Positions 26,553 to 35,487 of a DNA stretch of 64,000 bases are shown here, in pieces. The notes below the pieces were generated by a model. That model ran no database searches and was not told the origin of the DNA. It worked only from the letters and a program-made list of their open reading frames with translations. The stretch's first letter is position 1. Each line of letters begins with the position of its first letter. The translations under genes and the position numbers were made by a program. The stretch lies in the NCBI RefSeq assembly GCF_012689525.1, contig NZ_CP051515.1:2480001-2544000 (forward strand). Reading direction: 5' to 3'. This DNA is from Paraburkholderia aromaticivorans. Lineage in GTDB: Bacteria > Pseudomonadota > Gammaproteobacteria > Burkholderiales > Burkholderiaceae.

Positions 26553-27968
26553 ATGAGCCTCTACAACATGACGATCGACGGCGGCGAGACGACCGCTGCC
26601 TCGTGGTTCGACGTCGTCAATCCCGCCACCGGCGAGGTCTTTGCGCAAGCGCCACAATGCACCCGCGATCAGCTCGACGATGCGATGGCCAGTGCCGCGC
26701 ACGCTTTCGTGTCGTGGGGCGCGAGCGACGACAGCGTGCGCCGCGCCGCGCTGCAAGGCATCGCGAATGCATTGATCGCGGCACAGCTGGAGCTTGCTGA
26801 ACTGGTGACAAAGGAACAAGGCAAGCCGCTCACGGCGGCCGCCTTCGAAGTGACCGAGACCGCTCGCTGGTTCAACTATTTCGCGACGCTGCCGCTGCAG
26901 CCAGAGACGCTCCAGGACGATGCGCGGGGTCAGGCCGTGCTCGTACGCCGTCCGCTCGGCGTCGTCGCCGCGATCACGCCGTGGAATTTCCCGTTGCTTC
27001 TTCTCGGGATGAAGCTCGCACCCGCACTGCTCGCGGGCAATACGATCGTGTTGAAGCCTTCGCCGTTTGCGCCATTGTCGACACTCGCCGCCGGGCGAAT
27101 CATCGCCGGGCATCTGCCACCTGGCGTACTGAACGTGGTCAGCGGCGGCGATGCGCTGGGTGCGTGGATGACCGGTCATCCGACGGTTCGCAAGATCAGC
27201 TTTACAGGATCCGTTGCAACGGGCAAAGCGGTCGCCGCTGCCGCATCCCCGGATCTGAAGCGCATCACCCTGGAACTGGGCGGCAACGACGCCGCGATCG
27301 TGCTGGATGATGCCGATCCCTCACGCATCGCGGCCGGCATTTTCTGGGGAGCGTTCACGAACAACGGGCAGATTTGTGCGGGGATCAAACGCGTCTACGT
27401 GCCGGACCGGTTGCACGATGCGGTGGTCGAAGCGCTCGCAGACCGCGCCCGTCGCGCACGGGTCGGCAACGGCATGGACGATGGCGTGCAGATCGGTCCG
27501 ATCAACAACAAACCTCAGTTCGAGCGGGTCTCGAGCCTCGTCGCCGATGCATTGGCTGACGGCGCATTGGCGGCCGCCGGCGGACACGCGATGGACAGGC
27601 CGGGCTACTTCTTCGAGCCGACGATTTTGCACGGGGCGCGTGAAGGCATGCGCATCGTCGACGAGGAGCAGTTCGGTCCGGCTTTACCCGTTCTGCGCTA
27701 CAGCGATCTCGACGAAGCGATCGCGCGGGCCAATGCAACGCCGTACGGATTGTCCGGGTCGGTGTGGAGTTCGGACGAGGAGCGTGCGGCACGCGTGGCC
27801 GCCCGGCTCGATTGCGGAAGCGCCTACGTCAATACGCACCTGGTCGTGCAGCCGCATTTACCGTTTGGTGGCTGGAAATGGAGCGGCATCGGCATAGAGA
27901 ACGGCCAATGGGGACTCGACGCATTCTGTTCGCTTCAGGTCCGCTATTGCCCTCGCGGCCGCTCATGA
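26553..27968 (+). CDS. Aldehyde dehydrogenase family protein (second)
   Basis: This 471-residue NAD(P)-dependent enzyme has ITPWNFPLLLLGMKLAPALL, FTGSVATGK and LELGGNDAAIVLDDAD with the general-base Glu. FTNNGQICAGIKRVYVP carries the catalytic Cys, and PFGGWKWSGIGIENG lies near the end. The LGGND variant and the short C-terminus fit the succinate-semialdehyde / aryl aldehyde group. It should complete the P450, alcohol dehydrogenase, aldehyde dehydrogenase sequence, giving a carboxylic acid for the local CoA ligases. Confidence 0.92.
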   Translation: MSLYNMTIDGGETTAASWFDVVNPATGEVFAQAPQCTRDQLDDAMASAAHAFVSWGASDDSVRRAALQGIANALIAAQLELAELVTKEQGKPLTAAAFEVTETARWFNYFATLPLQPETLQDDARGQAVLVRRPLGVVAAITPWNFPLLLLGMKLAPALLAGNTIVLKPSPFAPLSTLAAGRIIAGHLPPGVLNVVSGGDALGAWMTGHPTVRKISFTGSVATGKAVAAAASPDLKRITLELGGNDAAIVLDDADPSRIAAGIFWGAFTNNGQICAGIKRVYVPDRLHDAVVEALADRARRARVGNGMDDGVQIGPINNKPQFERVSSLVADALADGALAAAGGHAMDRPGYFFEPTILHGAREGMRIVDEEQFGPALPVLRYSDLDEAIARANATPYGLSGSVWSSDEERAARVAARLDCGSAYVNTHLVVQPHLPFGGWKWSGIGIENGQWGLDAFCSLQVRYCPRGRS

Positions 27969-28050
27969 AGGGACGGCAGCCGCGGCAGTCTATCGCTGGA
28001 AACCGTCGCGGGTCTTCACGATCTCATATCGCACACTGCAGGTGAAAACC

Positions 28051-28287
28051 ATGAAGATAAGCATTACGCCGGGCCTCTGTCACGGTCACAACAATTGCAG
28101 CCGTCTTGCCCCGGAGCTGTTCGGACTGGACAGTGGCGGCTACGCTATCGTACGAATTCAATCGACGCTGCCGAAGGAGTTGGAAGAGTTGGCGGCGCTC
28201 GCGGCTGAGAATTGCCCCGAGTGTGCGATATATGTCGAGGCAGCGGACGAGGTCGGTGAACGTACGACCGAAGAGCGATCGTTGTAG
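28051..28287 (+). CDS. P450-associated ferredoxin, CxxHxxC...CP type
   Basis: This 78-residue ferredoxin has C10-x2-H13-x2-C16 and a distal C55-P56. It belongs to the single-cluster ferredoxins that serve bacterial P450s, in which the middle ligand of the CxxXxxC motif is often replaced. Here it is histidine, which leaves three cysteines for a 3Fe-4S cluster or His ligation of a 4Fe-4S cluster. An acidic FGLDSGGYAIV segment and a Glu-rich tail fit partner binding. I chose the ATG at 28051 with CAGGTG upstream; an in-frame GTG at 28042 is possible. It ends the P450 unit, 82 bp after the aldehyde dehydrogenase. Confidence 0.9.
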   Translation: MKISITPGLCHGHNNCSRLAPELFGLDSGGYAIVRIQSTLPKELEELAALAAENCPECAIYVEAADEVGERTTEERSL

Positions 28288-28387
28288 TCGTCAATGCGGC
28301 CCTTGAGCCGGTAACCCGTCGGGCAATCGCCCGTTTTGCGCCGCCGGCCTCGTGCCCGGCGGCGCCCGGTCCATTTCCGTCACGGCA

Positions 28388-28486
28388 GTCCGTGCCTGCT
28401 GCGTGCTGCCAGAACGCCATCACGTAAAGATCAGTGCGCGTCGACAGCAGGTAATCCACGCCAAAATCTGCCTGATACCGTCGCCT
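28388..28486 (-). pseudogene. Remnant of a porin gene (C-terminal strands)
   Basis: On the minus strand this stretch reads GVDYLLSTRTDLYVMAFWQH followed by AAGTD. That matches the late strands of the porin at 18728 (VDYFLSKRTDVYTSVSYQHA). No signal peptide, N-terminal barrel or proper C-terminal Phe is found around it, and flanking porin-like residues fall in other frames. It is a decayed porin gene in the 552-bp gene-free gap 28288-28839. Outside this fragment I see nothing coding there. Confidence 0.6.
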
Positions 28487-28839
28487 CAAGTTGCCTGCGG
28501 CTATCGGTCGGACCATGCGCCGCGTAGGCACCCGGACAAACTCAAAATCGAGGCGAAGCCGCTGCTCGTTGCAGTGAGCCACGACGTGCTCATCGCCGCG
28601 CAATAGCATCGTTTCCATCAGCACTCGACCCGTTCAGCCGCAACCGTTGACGTTGAACACGGCCTGAATGCCCCGACTCGCCCGAGGTACATACCAAAAG
28701 TTATCGGCCCAAAAAAATGTGAATAGCCTTAGCTTTTTGGCGCGGAAATACTTGGCTCACCTCAAGCCAATACCGGTCCTCGCACTTCCTACGGACCCCG
28801 TGTGCTTGCCATCAAACCGTCGTCCCCTCCGGAAATTCG

Positions 28840-30144
28840 ATGAGCAACGTCACCCTGCCAACCACGGAAACGCCCATTACCGTTCGATCTGTCCAGTCGA
28901 GTCGTCAGGTACGCACGATTGCCGCCTGTTCAATCGGCAACGCGCTTGAAATGTACGACTTCACTGTCTACAGCTTCTTCGCCATGCTGATCGGCAAGCT
29001 GTTTTTCCCTGTTGATAACGTGTACGGTTCCCTGCTGCTTGCTGTCGGCACATTTGGCATCGGCTTTGTCATGCGGCCGCTCGGCGCATTGGTGATAGGC
29101 AGTTTTGCCGACCGGCGTGGCCGCAAGGCGGCGCTGACGCTAACGATCACGCTCATGGTGGGCGGCACGCTGTGCATCGCCTTTGCTCCGACCTACGCAA
29201 CGGCCGGGACCCTCGGCACGCTCGTCATCGTATTCGGCCGCATGTTGCAGGGTTTCTCGCTGGGGGGAGAAATCGGCGCATCGACCGCGATGTTGATGGA
29301 ATCAGGCAGCTTCGGCAGCCGTGGTTTCCGGATCGGCTGGCAAGGCGCGAGCCAGGGATGTGCCGCAGTACTCGGTGCATTGAGCGGTGCGGTGCTGTAT
29401 GCGAGCCTGTCGCCTTCCGCGCTCGAGTCCTGGGGCTGGCGGATGCCATTTTTGCTTGGACTGCTGATCGCGCCCGTCGGCCTTTATATCCGCACTCATC
29501 TCGACGAAACGCTTGATGGAGATGCCACGGAGTTTCATCCGCTCGCGACGTTGTTCAGCGAGCACGGCAGCAAGATAGTGCGCGGTGTGTTGTCTATCGT
29601 TGCCGGAACGGTAGGCATGTATCTGGTCGTGTTCTTCATGCCGACCTATCTGGTACGCGTGCTGCACCTTTCCACCTCACTGTCGTTGATGGCGGGCTGC
29701 GTGTCGGGCGCGACAATGACAGTCATGTGCCTCGTCTCCGGCCTGATCGCCGATCGGATCGTCTCGCGCAAGCCCATTGCGATCGCGTCCGTGGTGCTGA
29801 CGACCTTGCTCATCTATCCCGCGTTCTGGGCGATGAACATGCATCCCAGCATACCGCTGGCCCTTGTCATGATCGCCATTGTCACTGCGGCGAGTAGCTT
29901 CGGCAGCGCCCCGATGTTGCTGTTGCTCATGGAAATGTTCCCGGCCAGCGTGCGGGCGAGCGGGCTTTCCGTTATCTACAGCATTGGCGTTGCGCTCTTT
30001 GGCGGATCCGCGCAGTTCATCGTGACGTGGCTGCTGGCAAAGACGGGCAATCCCATGTCACTGGCGCTCTACATGATCGCCTGCGGAATCGTCACCGTGT
30101 GCGCGATGTCCAGCCTGCCCGAGCCGCGCAAACGCACCTCATAA
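28840..30144 (+). CDS. MFS transporter, metabolite:H+ symporter (MHS) family
   Basis: This 434-residue 12-TM carrier has the MHS start region IAACSIGNALEMYDFTVYSFFA and the signature GFVMRPLGALVIGSFADRRGRKAALT. FSLGGEIGASTAML occurs in TM4-5. MHS members import small carboxylates such as citrate, shikimate or alpha-ketoglutarate with protons. It lies at the start of a rightward group with a porin, an M20 amidohydrolase and a LysR gene; the gap to the porin is 157 bp. Uptake of the amidohydrolase's substrate is a reasonable inference. Confidence 0.9.
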   Translation: MSNVTLPTTETPITVRSVQSSRQVRTIAACSIGNALEMYDFTVYSFFAMLIGKLFFPVDNVYGSLLLAVGTFGIGFVMRPLGALVIGSFADRRGRKAALTLTITLMVGGTLCIAFAPTYATAGTLGTLVIVFGRMLQGFSLGGEIGASTAMLMESGSFGSRGFRIGWQGASQGCAAVLGALSGAVLYASLSPSALESWGWRMPFLLGLLIAPVGLYIRTHLDETLDGDATEFHPLATLFSEHGSKIVRGVLSIVAGTVGMYLVVFFMPTYLVRVLHLSTSLSLMAGCVSGATMTVMCLVSGLIADRIVSRKPIAIASVVLTTLLIYPAFWAMNMHPSIPLALVMIAIVTAASSFGSAPMLLLLMEMFPASVRASGLSVIYSIGVALFGGSAQFIVTWLLAKTGNPMSLALYMIACGIVTVCAMSSLPEPRKRTS

Positions 30145-30301
30145 CGAACGGCACGGCCCGTCTTTGGGCGGCCGGACGCCGAACTCCAAACCGATATTCA
30201 CCCCGCTGAGTAAACCAGTATTCGCGTTCGAATAAGACGCGAGGGAACGGCTCGTCCCGTTCACCGGCGCATTGATCAAAACACGCAAGTGGAGATTCGC
30301 A

Positions 30302-31516
30302 ATGAAAAAAACATTGGGTGTGCTGTTCGCTTCGCTTGGCACATTGGCGTGCACCGGTGCTTCCGCCGAAGTGTCGCCAGGCGCACCGCCCGACGCGGCC
30401 GCCAGCATGTACGCAACCGGCTCGCAAATGCAGGCGACGTTCGGTTACTGGGGAGCCGGCCTGGGGCCGCAGACGCTAGGGGTCGCTTCGCAGCGCACCT
30501 TTGTGACGCTCTACGGCACGCTGGACATGGGCATCAACTATACGAAGGCTGGACCAGACAGCATCACGCGATTGCAATCGGGCGGCGCACTGACATCGAA
30601 GTTCGGCTTCTATGGGCAGGAATATCTGGGCGATCGGTGGACCGTGTTCTTCCGGCTGGAGAACGGCTTCATGGGCAATACCGGTGCGGTTCAGGACACG
30701 ACGTCGCTTTTTAATCGCGCATCCTATGTCGGGATGCAGAATCCGATGTATGGGCAACTGACCATGGGTCGTCAATATACGTCGGCCGGTGCCGCGGCGC
30801 TCGGTGCGGATCCGTTCCTCGCCGTCGCGCACGAGTCGGTCTATACCTATCTTCTCGGCACCTCGGATCTTGGACTCGGTTCGAACAGCGACGCACTGGG
30901 ACGCTTGCCCAACACGTTGCGTTATATCTCACCGCGGTTCGGCCCGTTCGGCTTCGATCTGAGCTATTCACTCAAAGGCGATCAATCGATAGGCCCCGCC
31001 GTGCATCAGCGCTCGGCGATGGTTTCTTACATCGACAAACGAGCTGTGTTGTCAATCGCCTTCGGCCAAAGCTGGTGTGATCCGTCGATGACAGGCAGTT
31101 GTGTCGGCGACACAAAAATCGCGCCGACGCAGCGTACTGACACCTATCTGGCCTCCCTGATGTACGACGTCGGCCCGTTCATCGCGCAGGCTGCCTACAT
31201 CCGCTACGTTCCACAGACGGCCGGCAGCGCGATCGCAAACCTGTATCTGCTTGGCCTGCAAAAGTGGTGGGGAGTCGATTTGCTGCGAGTCTCGGCGGCG
31301 TACCGCGATACGACGAAATCGCAGGACTACGCATACGGTTCGACCATCGGTATCGATCACTTCCTGTCGAAAAGAACGTCTGTGTACGGGCGGGTCGGCG
31401 TCATGAGAAATGGCCCGAATTCCAGCGTCACCTACAACTACGACAGCGGATCGCCCGCACCTGCGCCCGGGCGCACCGTGTCGAGCGTCACGCTGGGCAT
31501 CAACCACCAATTCTGA
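30302..31516 (+). CDS. Gram-negative porin 2
   Basis: This 404-residue porin has a signal peptide (MKKTLGVLFASLGTLACTGASA). An unusual N-terminal extension of about 40 residues precedes the first strand FVTLYGTLDMGINYT. GRQYTSAGAAALGADPF is the loop/strand signature, IDHFLSKRTSVYGRVGV a late strand, and GINHQF the C-terminal strand with a terminal Phe. The ATG at 30302 is preceded by AGTGGAGATTCG. It sits between an MHS carrier and an M20 amidohydrolase and may form a two-membrane uptake route with the former. Confidence 0.92.
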   Translation: MKKTLGVLFASLGTLACTGASAEVSPGAPPDAAASMYATGSQMQATFGYWGAGLGPQTLGVASQRTFVTLYGTLDMGINYTKAGPDSITRLQSGGALTSKFGFYGQEYLGDRWTVFFRLENGFMGNTGAVQDTTSLFNRASYVGMQNPMYGQLTMGRQYTSAGAAALGADPFLAVAHESVYTYLLGTSDLGLGSNSDALGRLPNTLRYISPRFGPFGFDLSYSLKGDQSIGPAVHQRSAMVSYIDKRAVLSIAFGQSWCDPSMTGSCVGDTKIAPTQRTDTYLASLMYDVGPFIAQAAYIRYVPQTAGSAIANLYLLGLQKWWGVDLLRVSAAYRDTTKSQDYAYGSTIGIDHFLSKRTSVYGRVGVMRNGPNSSVTYNYDSGSPAPAPGRTVSSVTLGINHQF

Positions 31517-31574
31517 ACTGATGCGCGACCCTGTCGCGCATCCATTGTCGTGACCCTAACTAAGGAGATGATCC

Positions 31575-32999
31575 GTGTCGATCGAACTGGTTCAAGACTT
31601 CATCGAGAGCAGCAAAGACAAGTACATCAAGCTATCGGACGAAATCTGGCAATACGCTGAGCTCGGCTATACCGAACAGAAATCCGCCGCCGCGCATATC
31701 GCGTTTCTGAAGTCGGCGGGTTTTACCGTGCGTGAGGGCGTTGCCGGAATTCCGACGGCGTTCGTCGCCGAAGCCGGCTCGGGCGGCCCGGTGATCGGCA
31801 TTCTTGGCGAATTCGATGCGCTGTCCGGGCTCAGTCAGGAGAGTCTCGCGCTGAGTTGCTGCCCGTCGAACGAGATCGTCAACGGCAATGGCCACGGCTG
31901 CGGCCACCATTTGCTGGGGACGAGCGCACATCTGGCGGCAGTCGCGGTCAAACACGCGCTGGAGCGTAACGGAATTGAAGGCACAGTACGGTTCTACGGT
32001 TGTCCTGCCGAAGAAGGCGGCTGGGGCAAGACCTTCATGACCCGCGCGGGTCTGTTCGACGATGTGTCCGCCGCGGTCACGTGGCATCCCGGCGTCGCGA
32101 ACACCATCATGAATGTCGAAAGTCTCGCGGTCAAACAGGCGTACTTCCGCTTCAAGGGAGTCGCCGCGCACGCGGGCGCGTCACCGCATCTCGGACGCAG
32201 CGCGCTCGATGCACTCGAACTGATGAACATCGGCACGAACTTCCTGCGCGAACACATGATCCCCGATGCCCGCGTCCACTACGCGATCACCGATGCGGGC
32301 GGCGTCGCACCGAACGTCGTGCAGCCGAACGCGGCAGCGCTGTACATGATCCGTGCGCCGCGCAATCGCGACGCGCACGAACTGTACGAGCGCGTCTGCA
32401 ACATCGCGCGCGGGGCGGCGCTGATGACCGATTGCGAACTGGAGATCGAGGTTCACTCGGCCTGCTCGAATCTGTTGCGCAACACAACCTTGAACGAGTT
32501 GATGCACGCGAAGCTGAAAGAGTTCGGCGCGCCGCAATATGACAACGCCGAACTGCAGTTCGCCGACTCGATCCATCGGACAACGCGCCCAGACGAGATC
32601 GAGATGTCGGGACGGATGCTGGCGGCCGCCTGGCGTCAACCGAAGGCGCTGTTCGACGGCGTCGATTCGCTCGACAACGATCGCCCGTCGAAGATGGGCG
32701 GTTCGACAGATGTCGGCGACGTGAGTTGGGTCACGCCCACGGTGCAGTGCATGACCGCGTGCTTCGCATTCGGTACTTCGCCACATTCGTGGCAGTGGGT
32801 TGCACAGGGCAAGAGCGCGATCGCGCATAAGGGAATGGTCCTCGCGGCGAAGACGATGGCCGCCACGGCACTTGAACTCTACAGCAACCCCCTGCTGCTC
32901 GCGGCTGCACGCACGGAACTGGCGGAGCGCCTCGCCGTTGAACCGTATGTGTGTCCAATCCCGGAGGACGTGCAGCCGCCTCTGCCGGCAGCCGGTTAA
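31575..32999 (+). CDS. M20 family amidohydrolase (AbgB-like)
   Basis: This 474-residue M20 peptidase-family enzyme has the zinc-site segment NGNGHGCGHHLLGTSAHL near 105-120 and GCPAEEGGWGKTFM with the catalytic Glu. FRFKGVAAHAGASPHLGRSALDALELMN marks the dimerisation domain. Length and motifs fit p-aminobenzoyl-glutamate hydrolase B and related hydrolases of N-acyl amino acids. It is cytoplasmic, follows the porin by 58 bp and precedes the LysR gene. It may cleave an imported amide such as an N-acyl amino acid, but the substrate is not readable from sequence. Confidence 0.88.
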   Translation: MSIELVQDFIESSKDKYIKLSDEIWQYAELGYTEQKSAAAHIAFLKSAGFTVREGVAGIPTAFVAEAGSGGPVIGILGEFDALSGLSQESLALSCCPSNEIVNGNGHGCGHHLLGTSAHLAAVAVKHALERNGIEGTVRFYGCPAEEGGWGKTFMTRAGLFDDVSAAVTWHPGVANTIMNVESLAVKQAYFRFKGVAAHAGASPHLGRSALDALELMNIGTNFLREHMIPDARVHYAITDAGGVAPNVVQPNAAALYMIRAPRNRDAHELYERVCNIARGAALMTDCELEIEVHSACSNLLRNTTLNELMHAKLKEFGAPQYDNAELQFADSIHRTTRPDEIEMSGRMLAAAWRQPKALFDGVDSLDNDRPSKMGGSTDVGDVSWVTPTVQCMTACFAFGTSPHSWQWVAQGKSAIAHKGMVLAAKTMAATALELYSNPLLLAAARTELAERLAVEPYVCPIPEDVQPPLPAAG

Positions 33000-33078
33000 G
33001 CCGTCGCAACGGCACGCACTCAAGCATTTTTGTCCCGCTAAGCTACGTCCCTGAGAACATGGAAAACTGAGGGGCACC

Positions 33079-34038
33079 GTGAAGTTGAGACAACTCGACG
33101 CGCTGCGCGCAGTCGCTGAGGCCGGCAGTCTGCACGAGGCTGCTCGCCGCCTATTCCTGACGCAGCCGGCCATCAGCCGCTCCATTCGGGAGTTGGAGGC
33201 CGAACTGGGCATGCAGTTGCTGACCCGATCGGCGAATGGCGCCACCTTGACGCCATTCGCCCATCAAGTGTTAAAACGCGCATTCGTCGTGCAGCGCGAG
33301 GTTGGACGCATCGCGGAAGATGCGGAGACGGCGCGCGGAGCACTCGGTGGTCGGCTGACGCTCGCGGTCACACCACCGGCATCGACGCGCGCGCTCGCCG
33401 ACTCGTTGATTGAACTGACAAGAGCACGTCCGGACGTGAACTTGCAGGTGATCGAATGGCGCGCCGAGAATATCGCAGACGGATTGCGAAATGGGACGAT
33501 CGATGTTGCGATCTTTACGCAGTATGGCGAGCCGAAGAACGCAACGTTCGAATGGACACGACTCTATGAGCTCGACGTGCAGCTTACGATAGCGGCGTCG
33601 TACCAGGGCAGCAAGACGCTGTCAATCGACCAGATTCACGCGCTTCCGTGGCTTCTGCTGGATTCGCCGAACGACGAATCCAGCTTCGTCGCGACGCTAT
33701 TCGGTGCGTACGGTATGCCAACGCCGGCACGCACGACGCGATGTTCCGCGATGAATCTCTATCTGGATCTGGCGACGCAGATGGAGGCGGTCACGGTATT
33801 TACGTCGATGGCGTTGCCATTGCTGTCGCAACGCGTGGACGACGGTTTGCTCAAATTGCTAAGCCTGACAAAGCCGATGCCCAGGATCGGCATGTACCTC
33901 GCTTATTCCAGCGGAGAACTACTCACCGCGACCGCTCAGGATTTCATCCGGCGTTTGCGAGCGAAGCTCGACAGTGATGTCAATGGACGTATGCCTGCGG
34001 GCATGGGCTACAGCGATACGCGCGTTGGCGTTCGCTGA
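33079..34038 (+). CDS. LysR family transcriptional regulator
   Basis: This 319-residue LysR protein has the N-terminal winged helix LRQLDALRAVAEAGSLHEAARRLFLTQPAISRSIRELEAELG and a periplasmic-binding-like effector domain. The start is GTG at 33079 with GAGGGGCACC just before it. It is the last gene of the rightward group with the MHS carrier, porin and amidohydrolase and probably controls it; being co-directional rather than divergent is less usual. The short gap of 79 bp to the amidohydrolase allows co-transcription. Confidence 0.9.
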   Translation: MKLRQLDALRAVAEAGSLHEAARRLFLTQPAISRSIRELEAELGMQLLTRSANGATLTPFAHQVLKRAFVVQREVGRIAEDAETARGALGGRLTLAVTPPASTRALADSLIELTRARPDVNLQVIEWRAENIADGLRNGTIDVAIFTQYGEPKNATFEWTRLYELDVQLTIAASYQGSKTLSIDQIHALPWLLLDSPNDESSFVATLFGAYGMPTPARTTRCSAMNLYLDLATQMEAVTVFTSMALPLLSQRVDDGLLKLLSLTKPMPRIGMYLAYSSGELLTATAQDFIRRLRAKLDSDVNGRMPAGMGYSDTRVGVR

Positions 34039-34225
34039 TCACACGATGCGCAGCGCCGGAGTGTCCCGCAACGCTTCCGCGAACGGTCCGATCGTGACAA
34101 CCGGCGTCACACCAATCGTCACTATGCCGCTCGCAACGCGACCACGTATCACGCAGCGACTGATGGACCGCTTCCACACTGTCAGCGGGAAAGAAAGAAC
34201 GGTTGAAGTATCGCGGACGCTCCAC
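34039..34225 (-). pseudogene. Possible decayed coding fragment
   Basis: On the minus strand a piece reading FNRSFFPADSVEAVHQSLRD shifts by one base to RGRVASGIVTIGV and then TPVVTIGPFAEALRDTPALRIV followed by a stop at 34039. It looks like real protein sequence broken by a frameshift, perhaps part of a regulator, but I cannot name the family with confidence. The rest of the 345-bp gap 34039-34383 shows no gene. Confidence 0.25.
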
Positions 34226-34383
34226 CCGTCTCCCCTATAGTCGTGCGACCTCGTTCGCGCGTATCGATTCGACGCGCCGGATCATTGAGTCTGCGTCACC
34301 TGAACCAATGCGTCGATTGCGATCGCATACCGGGATTGGACCCATTGAGCACGAGCACTTTTTCATCACGTCAGCTTAACTGC

Positions 34384-35217
34384 TTACTGTTTGATCTGTG
34401 AAACCGCGCGTAACTCTTCAGGCGTGGCCGTGCCGAAGCCGAAAAACTCCAGATAGGCCGGAATCATTTCGTACAGCATGTCGGTGCCGACTTGCACCGC
34501 GCAGCCCTTGTCTTTCGCCGCGCGTAACAACGGCGTGTATTCGGCTTTCATCACGACTTCGCCAACGAAGGTCGTGGGCGCGATGCGGTCGACGTCGAAC
34601 GGAATCGGATCGCCGTCTTTCATGCCGAGCGGCGTCGCGTTCACGATCAGATCGAAACCAGCCGGGTCGTTCGATCCAGTGGTCACACGAAGCTCCGGAT
34701 AGTGCTCACGCAGCCGGCCAGCGAGTGCTTCTACCGACGGCGTCGCCATATCGAACAACGCCATGTCCCCGACGCCCGCACCGGCCAGCGACGCCGCGAT
34801 CGCCGAACCCACACCGCCGCTGCCGAGCACCAGCACACGCGCGCCCTTCAGTTCCCGGCCCTTTCGCTGCACGCCGCGCACGAAGCCGGCGCCGTCGAAC
34901 TGGTCGCCCAGCAGCGTGCCGTCTTCACGCTTGAGGATCGCGTTGCACGCCCCCGCGATACGGGCAGTGGGCGTCATTTCGTCGACGAGCCCAACGGTCG
35001 TCACCTTATGCGGCATGGTGACGAGCGCGCCACGAAGGTTGGTCATGCGGAACAGCAGAGGCAGCAACGCCTTGTAGTCGTCCGGCAGCACGCCCATCGG
35101 CACCACAACCGCATCGATACCGTTTTTGTCGAACCACGGGTTGTAAATCAATGGTGCCTTAAAACCCTCGGTCGGATAACCGAGGTGGGCAATAAGGGTC
35201 GTCTTTCCGCTGATCAT
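34384..35217 (-). CDS. Shikimate dehydrogenase-fold oxidoreductase (AroE-like)
   Basis: This 277-residue protein has the AroE layout. The catalytic Lys is K71 in TMPHK and the Asp D108 in FDGAGF; the NAD(P) motif is GSGGVGSA (132-139). The serine pair that holds the shikimate carboxylate (SxSP) is replaced by FKAP (19-22), and the NTD motif reads QFD. The dehydrogenase chemistry therefore seems kept while the substrate site has changed. AAGGAGTG precedes the ATG. It ends the leftward ring-cleavage operon, separated from the TIM-barrel gene by an MFS remnant. It may oxidise a cyclic polyol or hydroxy-acid feeding the operon. Confidence 0.88.
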   Translation of the reverse strand: MISGKTTLIAHLGYPTEGFKAPLIYNPWFDKNGIDAVVVPMGVLPDDYKALLPLLFRMTNLRGALVTMPHKVTTVGLVDEMTPTARIAGACNAILKREDGTLLGDQFDGAGFVRGVQRKGRELKGARVLVLGSGGVGSAIAASLAGAGVGDMALFDMATPSVEALAGRLREHYPELRVTTGSNDPAGFDLIVNATPLGMKDGDPIPFDVDRIAPTTFVGEVVMKAEYTPLLRAAKDKGCAVQVGTDMLYEMIPAYLEFFGFGTATPEELRAVSQIKQ

Positions 35218-35244
35218 TGCTGCACTCCTTCAGGTGTGTCGGAT

Positions 35245-35390
35245 TCAGGCATCGATCTCGACACGCCGCACATCGCCGACAATGAAGATGTACGAAAGCG
35301 CGCCGATCAAAGCCGCAACGCCAACATAACCCAGCGCGTAGAAAAACGAGCCGGTTTTTTCCACAATCAGACCGATCCCGATAGGGAGGC
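35245..35390 (-). pseudogene. C-terminal remnant of an MFS transporter
   Basis: The last codons before the stop at 35245 read TGSFFYALGYVGVAALIGAL and then SYIFIVGDVRRVEI. This closely matches the end of the MFS carrier at 44209 (TGSFYWGLVFISAVALLGAA, then SYIFILGDIKRIEL). Everything upstream of the last two membrane helices is missing, and the sequence just before is unrelated. The operon apparently once contained a full ACS-type carrier between the TIM-barrel and AroE-like genes. Confidence 0.7.
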
Positions 35391-35487
35391 CCGCGCCTTT
35401 CCTCAAACTCGACCATCTCTTAGCTCGAAAATACCGTCCCATGCCCATTTTTCACCCGCCGATACTGAAACGGCATGGCAAATTCGC

